From Velthaea sp965214335 (GTDB lineage Bacteria; Vulcanimicrobiota; Vulcanimicrobiia; Vulcanimicrobiales; Vulcanimicrobiaceae): DNA of 64,000 nucleotides. Shown piece by piece: positions 1 to 8,591 of this stretch. The stretch lies in the NCBI GenBank assembly GCA_965214335.1, contig CBDCBO010000019.1:62001-126000 (forward strand), given 5' to 3'. The notes under the pieces were generated by a model that was given only the letters and a program-made list of their open reading frames with translations, had not been told where the DNA came from and did not search any database. The position numbers were made by a program, and so were the translations under genes. Position 1 is the stretch's first letter; the number at the start of each line of letters is the position of its first letter.

Positions 1-855
1 CGCCAGATGGCGGCCGGCGGTTTCGATCTCAATCGCCAAGTCAAACTGCAGCGCGGCGACCGTGATGCCGGCTGGGGCGATTTAGTGTACGCACGCGCCG
101 GCACGCCGTATCATGTCGATCACCTGCTGCAGTTGATGATTACCGAGAGCGACAACACGGCGACGAACATGCTCATCCGGCTCGTCGGCCGCGCGCACAT
201 CAATCAAACAATGGCGCGGTTGGGCTTGCGCCAAACGCGATTAGCCGACTACATCCGCTCGGACGGCGACATCCGCGGACTGCGCACGAGCGCACTGGAC
301 ATGACCGCATTACTCGACTGGATGGCGCACGACCGGCTGATCAACGCCTGGTCGTCGCGCGCCATGATTGCCATCCTCACCGGTCAGCATCACAACGGTT
401 TGTTACCGCAGCCCTTACCACCGGGAACGCAGATCGCACATAAAACCGGCACGTTGCACGACACCCTCAACGACGTCGGCATCGTGTACTTGAATTCGTC
501 GCCGTACATCATCGCCGTACTGACCACGCAACTGCCCACGCTCGATGCCGGACGGCGATTCATCCGCGGCATCTCGCGGCTGGCGTATGCATCGTTATCA
601 AAGTTCGCCGCGTGGCGTGAAACCAACCCGTTGCCCGGCATGGCCGACGATGTCACGCCGCCCGAAGACCGTTCCCCGGACGTCACGCCCTGGGCGACGC
701 CAGCTCCGCTACCCGAGCCGCAAGTGCCGCCGCAAACCGATACCGTGCCGGCGCTGCCCGATCCGGCCGCCGTGCCGGCACCGCAAGACGACGCGCTGCC
801 GCCGGCCGCCGCTCCCAGCACTCAGCCGTTGCCGAGCGCCGCTCCCAGCGCCTAA
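1..855 (+). CDS. Class A beta-lactamase-like serine hydrolase, 5' end cut by the window
   Basis: The reading frame is open to the left edge, so the start, any signal peptide and the SxxK nucleophile motif lie outside the window; 284 residues are visible. Numbering from the ATG at 7, an SDN motif sits at residues 48-50 (context TESDNTATNML) and a KTGT motif at 146-149 (HKTGTLHD), which are the second and third conserved boxes of class A beta-lactamases. The last ~70 residues are a Pro/Ala-rich low-complexity tail that is not part of the fold and may span the cell wall or be a linker. Known for the family: periplasmic beta-lactam hydrolysis or a related DD-peptidase/esterase activity. Whether this is a true beta-lactamase cannot be settled without the missing N-terminus. 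Confidence 0.8.
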   Translation, partial: RQMAAGGFDLNRQVKLQRGDRDAGWGDLVYARAGTPYHVDHLLQLMITESDNTATNMLIRLVGRAHINQTMARLGLRQTRLADYIRSDGDIRGLRTSALDMTALLDWMAHDRLINAWSSRAMIAILTGQHHNGLLPQPLPPGTQIAHKTGTLHDTLNDVGIVYLNSSPYIIAVLTTQLPTLDAGRRFIRGISRLAYASLSKFAAWRETNPLPGMADDVTPPEDRSPDVTPWATPAPLPEPQVPPQTDTVPALPDPAAVPAPQDDALPPAAAPSTQPLPSAAPSA

Positions 856-858
856 ACG

Positions 859-1845
859 TTAGGCGCGAACCGCTCGCGCGGCATACGTTTTCACGAGCCA
901 GTCGGCGTACTTCGGCAACTCGGCGCGGGTGATTTTGGCGTAGAGTTCGATCAGCCGGCGAGCCACCGGACCCTGGCTGCCATCCCCCACCGGGCGGTGG
1001 TCGATCGACGAGACGAACTGCACGCCGGCGGCACTGCCGGTCAAGAGCACTTCATCGGCACAAAACAATTCGCTCCGGTCGATGGAGCGTTCGATAACGG
1101 ACAGCCCAAGCTCGTGACGTGCCAGATGCATGACGCTGCGGCGGGTGATGCCTTCGAGAATGTTCGCCGACGGATCGGGCGTGTACATCACGCCGCCTCT
1201 GACCACGAATAAATTCTCAGCGCTGCCCTCGCTCACGTGACCGTCGTGCGACAACATGATCGCTTCGTCGAAGCCGTTAAGAATCGCTTCGCTTTTCGCC
1301 AGCGCCGAGTTCACGTATGCTCCGGTGATCTTTCCGCGCGCGGGCGTGCTCGTATCATCGACCCGGCGCCACGAACTCACGCCACATTTCAGACCGGCGG
1401 CGGCATCGAAGTATTTGCTAAACGGTAATGCCACAATGGCGAAACTGTCTTTGACATCGTGCAGGCGCACGCCGATATCTTCGGCCGACTTGAACGTGCA
1501 CGGCCGAATGTAAATATCGCTGCGAAAATTGTTGCGTGCGACGAGGTCAACGGTAATTTCCGTCAGTTCGTCCACCGAGTGCGGCAATGCGATCATGAGG
1601 ATCTTGGCCGACTGCGCCAAGCGCACGTAATGATCGCGAACGTGCAACAAATAGAGTTCCTCATCGCGTTCGGACCAAAAGCCGCGGATGCCCTCGAAGC
1701 AACCCGTACCGTACTGCAGCCCGTGCGTTAGCAGGCCGACCTTGGCGTCATCGTAGCGTGCGTAGCGTCCATCGGCGTACACCGTTAAATCCGAAAGCAT
1801 GCGAGGCGCATTCACGCAGCACAAGCCGGGAACCTCGCCGAACAT
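859..1845 (-). CDS. ilvE: Branched-chain amino acid aminotransferase (fold type IV PLP enzyme)
   Basis: Catalyses the final transamination of valine, leucine and isoleucine synthesis (2-oxo acid plus glutamate), in the cytosol. The 328-residue protein has the class IV pattern: N-terminal GLLTHGLQYGTGCFEGIRG, a PLP lysine in the stretch RGKITGAYVNSALAKSEA, the EGSAENLFVV segment, and ILEGITRRSVM, which binds the cofactor phosphate. Length is normal. The first 15 residues (MFGEVPGLCCVNAPR) do not look like family sequence; the ATG at 1800 (MLSDLTVYADG) is an equally good start. A D-amino acid or 4-amino-4-deoxychorismate enzyme of the same fold is less likely given the full-length match to the IlvE pattern. 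Convergent with the serine hydrolase, ending 4 bases from it. Confidence 0.9.
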   Translation of the reverse strand: MFGEVPGLCCVNAPRMLSDLTVYADGRYARYDDAKVGLLTHGLQYGTGCFEGIRGFWSERDEELYLLHVRDHYVRLAQSAKILMIALPHSVDELTEITVDLVARNNFRSDIYIRPCTFKSAEDIGVRLHDVKDSFAIVALPFSKYFDAAAGLKCGVSSWRRVDDTSTPARGKITGAYVNSALAKSEAILNGFDEAIMLSHDGHVSEGSAENLFVVRGGVMYTPDPSANILEGITRRSVMHLARHELGLSVIERSIDRSELFCADEVLLTGSAAGVQFVSSIDHRPVGDGSQGPVARRLIELYAKITRAELPKYADWLVKTYAARAVRA

Positions 1846-1855
1846 AGTTCCGACG

Positions 1856-2009
1856 GCTGAGGCCTTCCGGCCATTTTTACATTTGGGATTGACGTCGTTC
1901 GGCGGACCGATCGCGCATCTCGGCTATTTTGGGAGAAACGCCGCCCTGGATCGCCGTTGCGTCGGCCGGCGCGATCGGATCGGCTTGGGCGCTCCGGGCT
2001 TGATTGCAT
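1856..2009 (+). pseudogene. Remnant of a chrA-type chromate transporter
   Basis: From about 1859 the plus strand reads EAFRPFLHLGLTSFGGPIAHLGYF, the hallmark N-terminus of ChrA (cytoplasmic start plus first FGGPxAHxG motif). The match stops at about 1936 and the frame then runs into unrelated sequence ending in a stop at 2009-2011. In the next frame 1937-2005 reads GETPPWIAVASAGAIGSAWAL, which resembles the hydrophobic C-terminal helix of ChrA proteins (PPW followed by a helix). I infer a gene whose interior was deleted, leaving the two ends joined out of frame. The N-terminal identity is clear; the C-terminal part is a weaker reading. Overlaps the possible N-terminus of ilvE on the other strand. 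Confidence 0.65.
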
Positions 2010-2047
2010 GACGGGACCGCTGCCTTTACAGCCAGAATCGACGCGAG

Positions 2048-2404
2048 GTGTTTCTTGAAGGCGACCGCGTATTCGATCTCGTTTGGGGCACGGCGTCGGG
2101 CGCGCTCTCGCTGGCCTTGGCGGTGCCGATGCTGTGGTGGTGGCTGCCGCAGCACCGGCGTTCGGTGTTCGGTGCGGGCATCGATCCGCACTATCGGTTG
2201 CAACTGGCGTACGGACTGTTCGCAATGGCGATGTTCGGAACGAATTTTTTCTGCCGTTTCATACCGCATGGATTCTTGGAATACGTGCATCCGACGTTTG
2301 CGTTCATCACGCTCATCCTGCTCGCGGGGCTCGGACCGCGTATCATCTACATCGCGCTAACGCGCCGCCGTACCGCGCGACCCCAACCACTGCGCACGGC
2401 GTAA
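2048..2404 (+). CDS. Small membrane protein of unknown function
   Basis: GTG start; 118 residues with three predicted membrane helices: about residues 14-32 (ASGALSLALAVPMLWWWL), 51-68 (LQLAYGLFAMAMFGTNFF) and 82-103 (TFAFITLILLAGLGPRIIYIAL), and a basic C-terminal tail. I do not recognise a family. It ends 10 bases before the phosphoesterase gene, so the two are probably co-transcribed. The open frame and hydrophobic segments are visible; function is unknown. The start is uncertain because no strong Shine-Dalgarno sequence precedes the GTG. Confidence 0.55.
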   Translation: MFLEGDRVFDLVWGTASGALSLALAVPMLWWWLPQHRRSVFGAGIDPHYRLQLAYGLFAMAMFGTNFFCRFIPHGFLEYVHPTFAFITLILLAGLGPRIIYIALTRRRTARPQPLRTA

Positions 2405-2414
2405 GCGCACCGGC

Positions 2415-4730
2415 ATGCAGCGCGCACTGACCACCGTCGGCTGGTGCGCCGCAGCATTGCTGGCGTCGGCCGCGGCACTGGCCGGTCCAAACGTCATCCG
2501 GCTGCCCAACGATTGGACGATCGCCGCCGCGCCCGGGCCCGTTGCGCCGACCGGAACGTTGCCGGCCGGAATAGCGCTTTCGCGTGATGGTTCGCGCGCT
2601 TTCGTCGTCGATGCCGGCTACGCGCAACCGGCATTGCGCATCCTCGATACAACGACCCTGGCGACGATCGGGCGGGTGCCGCTGCACGATGCGTTCGGCA
2701 GCCCGCTGCGCGACGTCGCCGGCGACGGCGTTTGGGTCGCGGGCGCGAGTAGCAATACGATCGTCCACATCGATACGGCGAACGCCAAAGTCGACCGTTC
2801 GATCGCGCTCGGCAACGATTTCTACGCCACGTCGGTGAGCCGCTCGCCGGACGGTTCGACCTTGGCCGTTACCGGGGACACCGCCGCGCGCGTCGCGTTC
2901 GTCGATGAAGCCGGCGGCACCGTCAGCGCGACCTGGAGCAGCGGCGGCCACCCCAAAGCGACGGCGTTCAGCCCGGACGGAGCGCTCGCGTTCGTAGCCG
3001 ACTGGGAGAATCGCAGCGTCGTCGTCATCGACCCGCGCAAAGGTGCCCTTAAAAGCATCGCGGTCGGCCTTCATCCGGCGGCGCTCGTTAGCGACGGCGT
3101 CCGGCTGTACGTGGCCGATGCCGATGACGACGACATAACCGTCGTCGATATCGCGCAGCGACGCGCCGTCGCGCGCGTGCCGCTGGGCCTGGGGCCGCTC
3201 GTCGGTGCCTCGCCGAACGCCTTGACTTTGGCCGGCGACCGGCTCTACGTTAGCTGCGGCGCCGCCAACGCCGTGGTGGTGATGCATCTTGGGCCGGCCG
3301 GGTTGACGCCGCTTGGAGCCTTTTCAACCGGGTGGTATCCGACGGGGGTTGCCGTCGACCAAAAAGCCGGCGCGCTATACGTTACCAACGGCAAAGGCGA
3401 AGGCGGCCACGCGAACCCGGAGTACCGGCCGCTGGCGCGCGTGCATGCCGGCGACGCTCGGCCGGGGTATATCGGCGCGAATTTGACCGGCTCGGTGCGG
3501 CGACTGCCGATACCCGGCGACGCCGACTTGCGCGCGGGTTTGCGCAGCGTCGCCGACCTCAACGGATCGGCAGCGGGCGCAGCCACGCCCGAACCCGATT
3601 CGATTTTGCATCCCGGCGGACCGATTAAACACGTCATCTATGTCATCAAGGAAAATCGGACCTACGATCAAGTGCTGGGCGACATCGCCGGAGCCGACGG
3701 CGACCCGGCATTGGTGATGTTCGGCGCCGGCGTAACGCCCAACGAGCATGCGCTGGCATCGCGCTTCGGCGTGTTCGACCGTTTCTACGATAACGCGCAC
3801 GTGAGTGCCGACGGTCATAATTGGTCGATGGCGGCGTTCGCGAACGACTACCTCGAAAAGATGTGGCCTCCCGAGTATGCCGGCCGGCGCGCGCTCTACG
3901 ATTTCGAGGACGGTGCGCGGGCGGCAGTCCCACATTCGGGGTATCTGTGGGATCTGGCCGCGCGCAGCGGCGTGACGTTTCGGAATTACGGCGAGTTCAC
4001 CAGTCCCGGCGCCCTACCGGGCGGCGACGTGACGACCGAGTTCCCGACGTTGCGCCGGTCGACCGATCTGCACTTTCCGACCTTCGATATGGACGTTCGC
4101 GATGTCGACCGGCTGCGCGAGTGGCAGCGCGAATTCAACGCGTTCGAACGGACCGGGACATTGCCCGAACTTGAAGTCGTGCGCCTGCCGCGCGACCATA
4201 CCGCCGGAACCCGGCCGGGTTCGGTTACGCCGCAAGGGATGGTCGCCGACAACGATCGCGCGGTCGGCGAACTCGTGATGGCCGTGTCGCACAGTACCGA
4301 TTGGAAAAGTACGGCTATTTTCGTGCTCGAGGATGATGCGCAAAACGGCGCCGATCATGTTGACGAGCAGCGCTCGACGTTCTATCTCATCAGCCCCTAC
4401 GCGCGCGGCGGCGTGCAACATCTGACCTATACGACCGCAAGCGTGCTGCGTACGATCGAGACGATTCTCGGCTTGCCGCCGCTGACACCGTACGATGCCC
4501 GAGCGCGGCTGCTGACGGCGGCGTTTCGCACCACGCCGGATTTGGGCACCTTCGAGGCGTTGCCCGAGGCGGTCGATACCGACCTGCGCAATGCGAAAAC
4601 GGCTTATCGCGCCGCTGACAGCGCGCGCTTGGATTTCCGCCGCGAAGACGCGGCGCCCGCCGCCGAACTCAACGACATTTTGTGGCATGCGGTCAAGGGT
4701 CGCGCCGGCACCGATCCGGGTGCACGCTAA
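2415..4730 (+). CDS. Exported beta-propeller/phosphoesterase (phospholipase C-like) fusion
   Basis: 771 residues. A signal peptide (CAAALLASAAALAG, residues ~11-24) is followed by a YVTN/YncE-like propeller (~40-330) with repeated blades such as SPDGSTLAVTGD and LYVADADDDDITVVDI. A phosphoesterase domain of the phospholipase C/acid phosphatase type follows (~400-720): KHVIYVIKENRTYDQVLGD supplies the metal-binding Glu/Asn and the Thr nucleophile region, then SADGHNWSMAAFANDY and IFVLEDDAQNGADHVDEQRS, which carries the Asp/His ligands. Known for the fold: hydrolysis of phosphate esters or phospholipids outside the cytoplasm. The propeller is usually a ligand- or substrate-binding module. Substrate not deducible. 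Confidence 0.85.
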   Translation: MQRALTTVGWCAAALLASAAALAGPNVIRLPNDWTIAAAPGPVAPTGTLPAGIALSRDGSRAFVVDAGYAQPALRILDTTTLATIGRVPLHDAFGSPLRDVAGDGVWVAGASSNTIVHIDTANAKVDRSIALGNDFYATSVSRSPDGSTLAVTGDTAARVAFVDEAGGTVSATWSSGGHPKATAFSPDGALAFVADWENRSVVVIDPRKGALKSIAVGLHPAALVSDGVRLYVADADDDDITVVDIAQRRAVARVPLGLGPLVGASPNALTLAGDRLYVSCGAANAVVVMHLGPAGLTPLGAFSTGWYPTGVAVDQKAGALYVTNGKGEGGHANPEYRPLARVHAGDARPGYIGANLTGSVRRLPIPGDADLRAGLRSVADLNGSAAGAATPEPDSILHPGGPIKHVIYVIKENRTYDQVLGDIAGADGDPALVMFGAGVTPNEHALASRFGVFDRFYDNAHVSADGHNWSMAAFANDYLEKMWPPEYAGRRALYDFEDGARAAVPHSGYLWDLAARSGVTFRNYGEFTSPGALPGGDVTTEFPTLRRSTDLHFPTFDMDVRDVDRLREWQREFNAFERTGTLPELEVVRLPRDHTAGTRPGSVTPQGMVADNDRAVGELVMAVSHSTDWKSTAIFVLEDDAQNGADHVDEQRSTFYLISPYARGGVQHLTYTTASVLRTIETILGLPPLTPYDARARLLTAAFRTTPDLGTFEALPEAVDTDLRNAKTAYRAADSARLDFRREDAAPAAELNDILWHAVKGRAGTDPGAR

Positions 4731-4834
4731 CAGCGCCGGGGTGGCGCGCCGCCGCGCGGAGCCCAACCATTTGTAAGCATTTTCTGGTAGGATTGGCAGT
4801 GCTCGACTATGGATTTCGGGCAAGAGGTACACTG

Positions 4835-5692
4835 ATGCTCCGGATTGCTGCTTTCACGTTTCTCGCCGGCGCGGCAACGCTCGCGCTCGGCACGCTCACC
4901 GCTCCCATCGCCGCCGCGGCCCAAGACGGCGTTCCATCCTACGCCCAACCGGCGTACGTCAGCAGCGACGAGACCATTCACGGACGCATTCGCTCGGTCG
5001 ACGGCGCGTTTACCGTCCTCGTCGATGACGACCGCGGGTTCATCGATAACGTCCGCTTACACGGCGGCACGATCATCAATCCGACCGGGTTGAGCCTAAG
5101 CCCCGGCATGACCGTCACCGTGCTCGGCGTCAACGCCGGAGCGACGTTCGACGCGAACGAGATCGACACGCCGTACACCTACTCCGGGCCGCTGCCGACG
5201 CCGGTGTACCTTGGGCCGGGATATTGGTGCCCGGGCTTCGCTTACGGGTACGGTCCGTCATTCGGCTTAGCCATCGCGTTCGGCGAAGGCCGGCCGTGGC
5301 GCTACGAGCATCGGCCGTTCTATGGGCGGCCCTGGAACGGCCGCGGCTACTTCGGGTCCGCGGTCGGCCCGGCGCCGCTAACGAGCGTCGGCCGGTTGCC
5401 CGAACAACATCCGATACCGAACCCGTCGCAACGTTACCCGACCGAGCGCGCGCAGCGCGCGCCGTCGGCGTTTGCCGGTCGCTCGTTCGCCAGTCCGTCT
5501 CGCTCGACGCCGGCGACGGTTTCCGGTACGACGTTTTTTAGCGCCGGCACGGCGACCCGCACGCTGCCGGCCGAACCGCGCTCAACGTTCTTGGGCGGAA
5601 GCAGCCCCGCGCATCTGAACACCGGCCCGGCATTCGCCGGCCGTTCGGCGCCGGCCGCTGCCGCCGCGCGTGGCAGTACCCGCACGCACTAA
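4835..5692 (+). CDS. Exported protein of unknown function, Tyr/Gly/Pro-rich middle
   Basis: I place the start at the ATG at 4835 because a signal peptide begins right there (MLRIAAFTFLAGAATLALG, cleavage near AAA-QDG) and the frame upstream overlaps the preceding gene without coding character. The mature protein of about 255 residues opens with a small beta-rich domain (IHGRIRSVDGAFTVLVDDDRG ... VTVLGVNAG, residues ~45-110), resembling OB-like folds seen in exported DUF5666-type proteins. A Gly/Tyr/Arg-rich stretch (GPGYWCPGFAYGYGPSFG) and a Ser/Ala/Thr-rich tail follow. Probably an envelope protein. It follows the phosphoesterase by about 100 bases on the same strand. Confidence 0.65.
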   Translation: MLRIAAFTFLAGAATLALGTLTAPIAAAAQDGVPSYAQPAYVSSDETIHGRIRSVDGAFTVLVDDDRGFIDNVRLHGGTIINPTGLSLSPGMTVTVLGVNAGATFDANEIDTPYTYSGPLPTPVYLGPGYWCPGFAYGYGPSFGLAIAFGEGRPWRYEHRPFYGRPWNGRGYFGSAVGPAPLTSVGRLPEQHPIPNPSQRYPTERAQRAPSAFAGRSFASPSRSTPATVSGTTFFSAGTATRTLPAEPRSTFLGGSSPAHLNTGPAFAGRSAPAAAAARGSTRTH

Positions 5693-5695
5693 GAC

Positions 5696-6340
5696 TCAAG
5701 GCCGCCGCGCGGGCTTAAGATCGAGCAGCGCCTGCGCGAACACGGCGTGATAATTTGCGTCCGCCTTGAAGCCGAGAGTGGGATCCGCATCGATATCATT
5801 CATGATCTGCACGTGAATCGGATGCGAGACGAGCGTATCGAGTAGATACTCCACATCGAAGTTGGCGCGCGGGGTCGCTCCGGCCGCGTAGAGCGCAGCC
5901 GCTAGAGCCGGGCCGTCGGCGGGATCGGGCAGCGGAGTGGCCGGCAACGCAATGCCCTCCTTGGCAGCTTCAGCCAGCCCGTCGGCGATCACGAAGCCGA
6001 AGGTCGTGTAAAACGAGGCCACGTTCGCGGCGCCGAAGCGTTTCGTCAGACTGGCCGTTTCGTTCTCCGTTAGCGGTCCGTTGCCGGTCAGCACCGCCAT
6101 GAGTTTCCGCGCGTCGAAGGTTGCCGCACCGCCGCCGGCGCTCACCACGGCAAGCGTCAGCGCGAGATTCGGCGAGCCGTTGTTGATCGGCGCCTTACTG
6201 TAGCGCGCGTGCGGGCCGGCCATGACCGGATCGGCCGGTGCCGGCACACCGGGCGGTAACCCGGCGCCCGCCGGGCCTGCCGCGGCCAGCGCAAGCATCG
6301 TTAAACTCAAGGCGGCAACGGCACGTATCGAATGTGGCAA
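5696..6340 (-). CDS. Exported protein of unknown function
   Basis: 214 residues with a clear signal peptide (SIRAVAALSLTMLALAAAGPAGA, cleavage near residue 26). The mature part is alanine-rich and helical with no motif I recognise; it has ARKLMAVLTGNGPLTENETASLTKRFG at ~77-103 and a conserved-looking C-terminus YLLDTLVSHPIHVQIMND. Its start lies 12 bases after the stop of the TlpA-like thioredoxin gene upstream on the same strand, so the two form an operon and may act together in the periplasm. No function is proposed. Confidence 0.6.
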   Translation of the reverse strand: MPHSIRAVAALSLTMLALAAAGPAGAGLPPGVPAPADPVMAGPHARYSKAPINNGSPNLALTLAVVSAGGGAATFDARKLMAVLTGNGPLTENETASLTKRFGAANVASFYTTFGFVIADGLAEAAKEGIALPATPLPDPADGPALAAALYAAGATPRANFDVEYLLDTLVSHPIHVQIMNDIDADPTLGFKADANYHAVFAQALLDLKPARRP

Positions 6341-6352
6341 ACCCTTGTCCTT

Positions 6353-6889
6353 TTACGCCGGGATCGAAAGCGCGTATGCGCGCTCCGTTTCAAGATCGTC
6401 GTGCGATAACTGACCCACGAAGGCGCAGGCCAGCCGGCCACCGGGCCGCACGAACAGTGTCGTCGGGTATTCGCGCATGCCGATCTTTTTAAACACGCGA
6501 GCCGACTCATCCAACGCGACCGGGTAGTCGAGGTCGTAGCGCGACGCGAAGCGCAGCGCCGTGTCGGCCGGCTCGCCGATATCGACGCTAACGACAATCG
6601 TGTCGGCGGCGTGGGCGTCCGCAAACGCGGCCACATCGCGTGCTTCATCGTTGCACGGGCCGCACCATGACGCGAACAGGTTGACCACGACGAGTTTGTC
6701 GCGGTGATCCGCTAACCGGAATGCCGCGCCGTTGACGGTGACGATGTCGAGATCGAGCGGAACCGACGTCGATAGCGCCAGCCCATTCGGCCCGTGGACG
6801 TGGTGCCACCCGTCGTCGGCCGAACGGCGCTTAGCGCCGAGTGCGAGCGCGCCGCCGATGAGCGCTAGAAAGCGAGCGCGCGAACTCAC
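6353..6889 (-). CDS. TlpA/ResA-like extracytoplasmic thioredoxin
   Basis: 178 residues: an N-terminal membrane anchor or signal (ARFLALIGGALALGA) and a thioredoxin fold whose active site reads FASWCGPCNDEARD (redox CGPC pair, residues ~95-98), with the cis-proline segment EYPTTLFVRPGG near residue 145. Known for the family: thiol-disulfide exchange outside the cytoplasm, often in cytochrome c maturation or reduction of exported proteins. No cytochrome maturation genes are nearby; its only operon partner is the unknown exported protein downstream. Divergent from the MFS transporter, sharing a 143-base promoter region. Confidence 0.85.
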   Translation of the reverse strand: MSSRARFLALIGGALALGAKRRSADDGWHHVHGPNGLALSTSVPLDLDIVTVNGAAFRLADHRDKLVVVNLFASWCGPCNDEARDVAAFADAHAADTIVVSVDIGEPADTALRFASRYDLDYPVALDESARVFKKIGMREYPTTLFVRPGGRLACAFVGQLSHDDLETERAYALSIPA

Positions 6890-7032
6890 GCGCTACGCAC
6901 GTCGCGCACACGAACGTGTAAGAAATTGCGGCCGGAAGATACGGCCGGCGGAGGGTAAGACGACGATAAGCCCGTACGTGCCGTGCCCATACCAAGGGAA
7001 CAAGCGACGACTCCGTCGCGAGAAAAAGGCTG

Positions 7033-8454
7033 GTGGCCGTGGCCGCAGATTTTCTGGATCGCTCGCACTCCGTCGCCGGTGCCGGCTTCAATCGCTGGTT
7101 AGTGCCGCCCGCAGCATTATGTATCCACCTTGCGATTGGCCAGGCCTACGCCTTGAGTGTCTTCACGAAGCCGATGGCCCAGCTCATCGGGGTCACCGAG
7201 CCGGCGCCGGGTGATTGGACCGTCGTTCAACTCGGCTGGATCTTCAGCTTGGCTATCGTGTTCTTGGGTCTATCGGCAGCCTTCGGCGGCAAGTGGGTTG
7301 AAGCCGTTGGGCCGCGCAAGGCGATGTTCGTCTCGGCGCTGTGTTTCTCGGGTGGCCTGCTCATCGCCGGCGGCGGCGTTGCGCTGCACGCGCTCTGGCT
7401 GGTGTTTTTCGGATACGGCGTCGTGGGCGGCATCGGCTTGGGCATCGGCTACATCTCCCCGGTTTCGACGCTCATCAAGTGGTTTCCGGACCGGCCCGGA
7501 CTGGCCACCGGGACGGCGATCATGGGCTTCGGCGGTGGCGCGCTCATCGGCGCGCCGCTCTCGGTGTGGCTCATGAAGGCCTACGCCGGACACACGGCCG
7601 CCGGAACCCCCGCATCGACGGGCGTCGCGCCGACGTTGCTCACGCTCGGCGCGATCTACCTGTGCTACATGCTCGTGGGCGCGTTCACGGTCCGCGTCGC
7701 TCCGCCGGATTACCGGCCGGCCGGATACATCGCGCCGGTTTCAGCGCAGAAGATGATCACCAACCAAAACGTGCTGGTCGGACATGCGGTGCGGACACGG
7801 CAGTTTTATCTGCTCTGGATCGTGCTGTTCGTCAACGTCACGGCCGGTATCGGCGTTCTCAGTCAGGCGTCGCTCATGATTCAAGAGATGTTTCCGGGCC
7901 GCTTTCCGCATGCCGACCTGGCCGAAACGACGCGCTCGGCCGCCGTTGCCGCCGGCTTCGTCGGATTGCTGAGCCTCTTCAACATGGGCGGCCGCATCGT
8001 TTGGGCGTCGCTGTCCGACTATATCGGCCGCCGCCAGACCTATACGATCTTCTTCTCGGTCGGCGCGCTGCTGTACGCGCTCATCCCGTCGCTGGGACGC
8101 TCCGGAAACATCCTGTTGTTCGTGCTCGCATACGGCATCATCTTGAGCATGTACGGCGGCGGGTTCGCCACGATTCCCGCCTATTTGCGCGACCTGTACG
8201 GGACGCTCAACGTCGGCGCCATTCACGGCCGGCTGCTCACGGCGTGGTCGGCAGCCGGCGTCGCCGGACCGGTTCTGGTCAACTACATCCGGCAGTATCA
8301 GATCGACCGCGGCGTTGCTAAAGCCGACGCCTATTCGACGACGGTCTACATCATGGCAAGCTTGTTGATCGTCGGTTTAATCTGCAACTTCATGGTCCGC
8401 GCGCTAAGCACGTCGCGACCCGACGCCCCCGGTGCGGCCGCGCGCGCCGTTTAG
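7033..8454 (+). CDS. OFA-family MFS transporter (oxalate/formate or monocarboxylate type)
   Basis: 473 residues with about 12 membrane helices, GTG start. The N-terminus (ALCIHLAIGQAYALSVFTKPM) and GGIGLGIGYISPVSTLIKWFPDRPGLATG are typical of the oxalate:formate antiporter branch of the major facilitator superfamily; the second half has NMGGRIVWASLSDYIGRR, the MFS loop motif. Members carry oxalate, formate, lactate or other short organic acids across the inner membrane; the substrate cannot be told here. A very small membrane protein gene follows 8 bases later, a pairing seen repeatedly for OFA transporters. Confidence 0.88.
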   Translation: MAVAADFLDRSHSVAGAGFNRWLVPPAALCIHLAIGQAYALSVFTKPMAQLIGVTEPAPGDWTVVQLGWIFSLAIVFLGLSAAFGGKWVEAVGPRKAMFVSALCFSGGLLIAGGGVALHALWLVFFGYGVVGGIGLGIGYISPVSTLIKWFPDRPGLATGTAIMGFGGGALIGAPLSVWLMKAYAGHTAAGTPASTGVAPTLLTLGAIYLCYMLVGAFTVRVAPPDYRPAGYIAPVSAQKMITNQNVLVGHAVRTRQFYLLWIVLFVNVTAGIGVLSQASLMIQEMFPGRFPHADLAETTRSAAVAAGFVGLLSLFNMGGRIVWASLSDYIGRRQTYTIFFSVGALLYALIPSLGRSGNILLFVLAYGIILSMYGGGFATIPAYLRDLYGTLNVGAIHGRLLTAWSAAGVAGPVLVNYIRQYQIDRGVAKADAYSTTVYIMASLLIVGLICNFMVRALSTSRPDAPGAAARAV

Positions 8455-8462
8455 GATTTCTG

Positions 8463-8591
8463 ATGCAAACACATACGCCGCGCGATCCGGCCGCCCGCAT
8501 CAAGCTCGTCGCAGCTTGGGCCTTTGTCGGGATTCCGTTTCTGTGGGCGGTCCGTGAAACGGCCGCGAACGCATTAAAATTGTTTCGTTAA
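8463..8591 (+). CDS. MFS transporter small subunit-like protein (42 aa)
   Basis: A 42-residue frame starts with ATG 8 bases after the OFA transporter stop. It reads MQTHTPRDPAARIKLVAAWAFV and continues with a single membrane helix (VAAWAFVGIPFLWAVRETAANALKLF). Short one-helix proteins of this kind, with a W-x-x-V-G-x-P-x-x-W pattern, are found directly behind OFA-family carriers and are annotated as small subunits; the role is unproven. Its last bases overlap the end of the convergent histidine kinase gene by 4 nt. It is too short for routine ORF calling. Confidence rests on position, the helix and the family pattern. Confidence 0.65.
   Translation: MQTHTPRDPAARIKLVAAWAFVGIPFLWAVRETAANALKLFR

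Noticed and set aside
2343..3287. 314-residue minus-strand frame opposite the phosphoesterase gene
   Set aside because: Arg/Gly-rich composition typical of chance frames opposite GC-rich genes; the plus-strand product has clear domains.
4014..4832. 272-residue minus-strand frame
   Set aside because: Antisense to the phosphoesterase catalytic domain, no recognisable sequence.
7341..8321. 326-residue plus-strand frame inside the MFS gene
   Set aside because: Arg-rich shadow in another frame of a clear membrane transporter.
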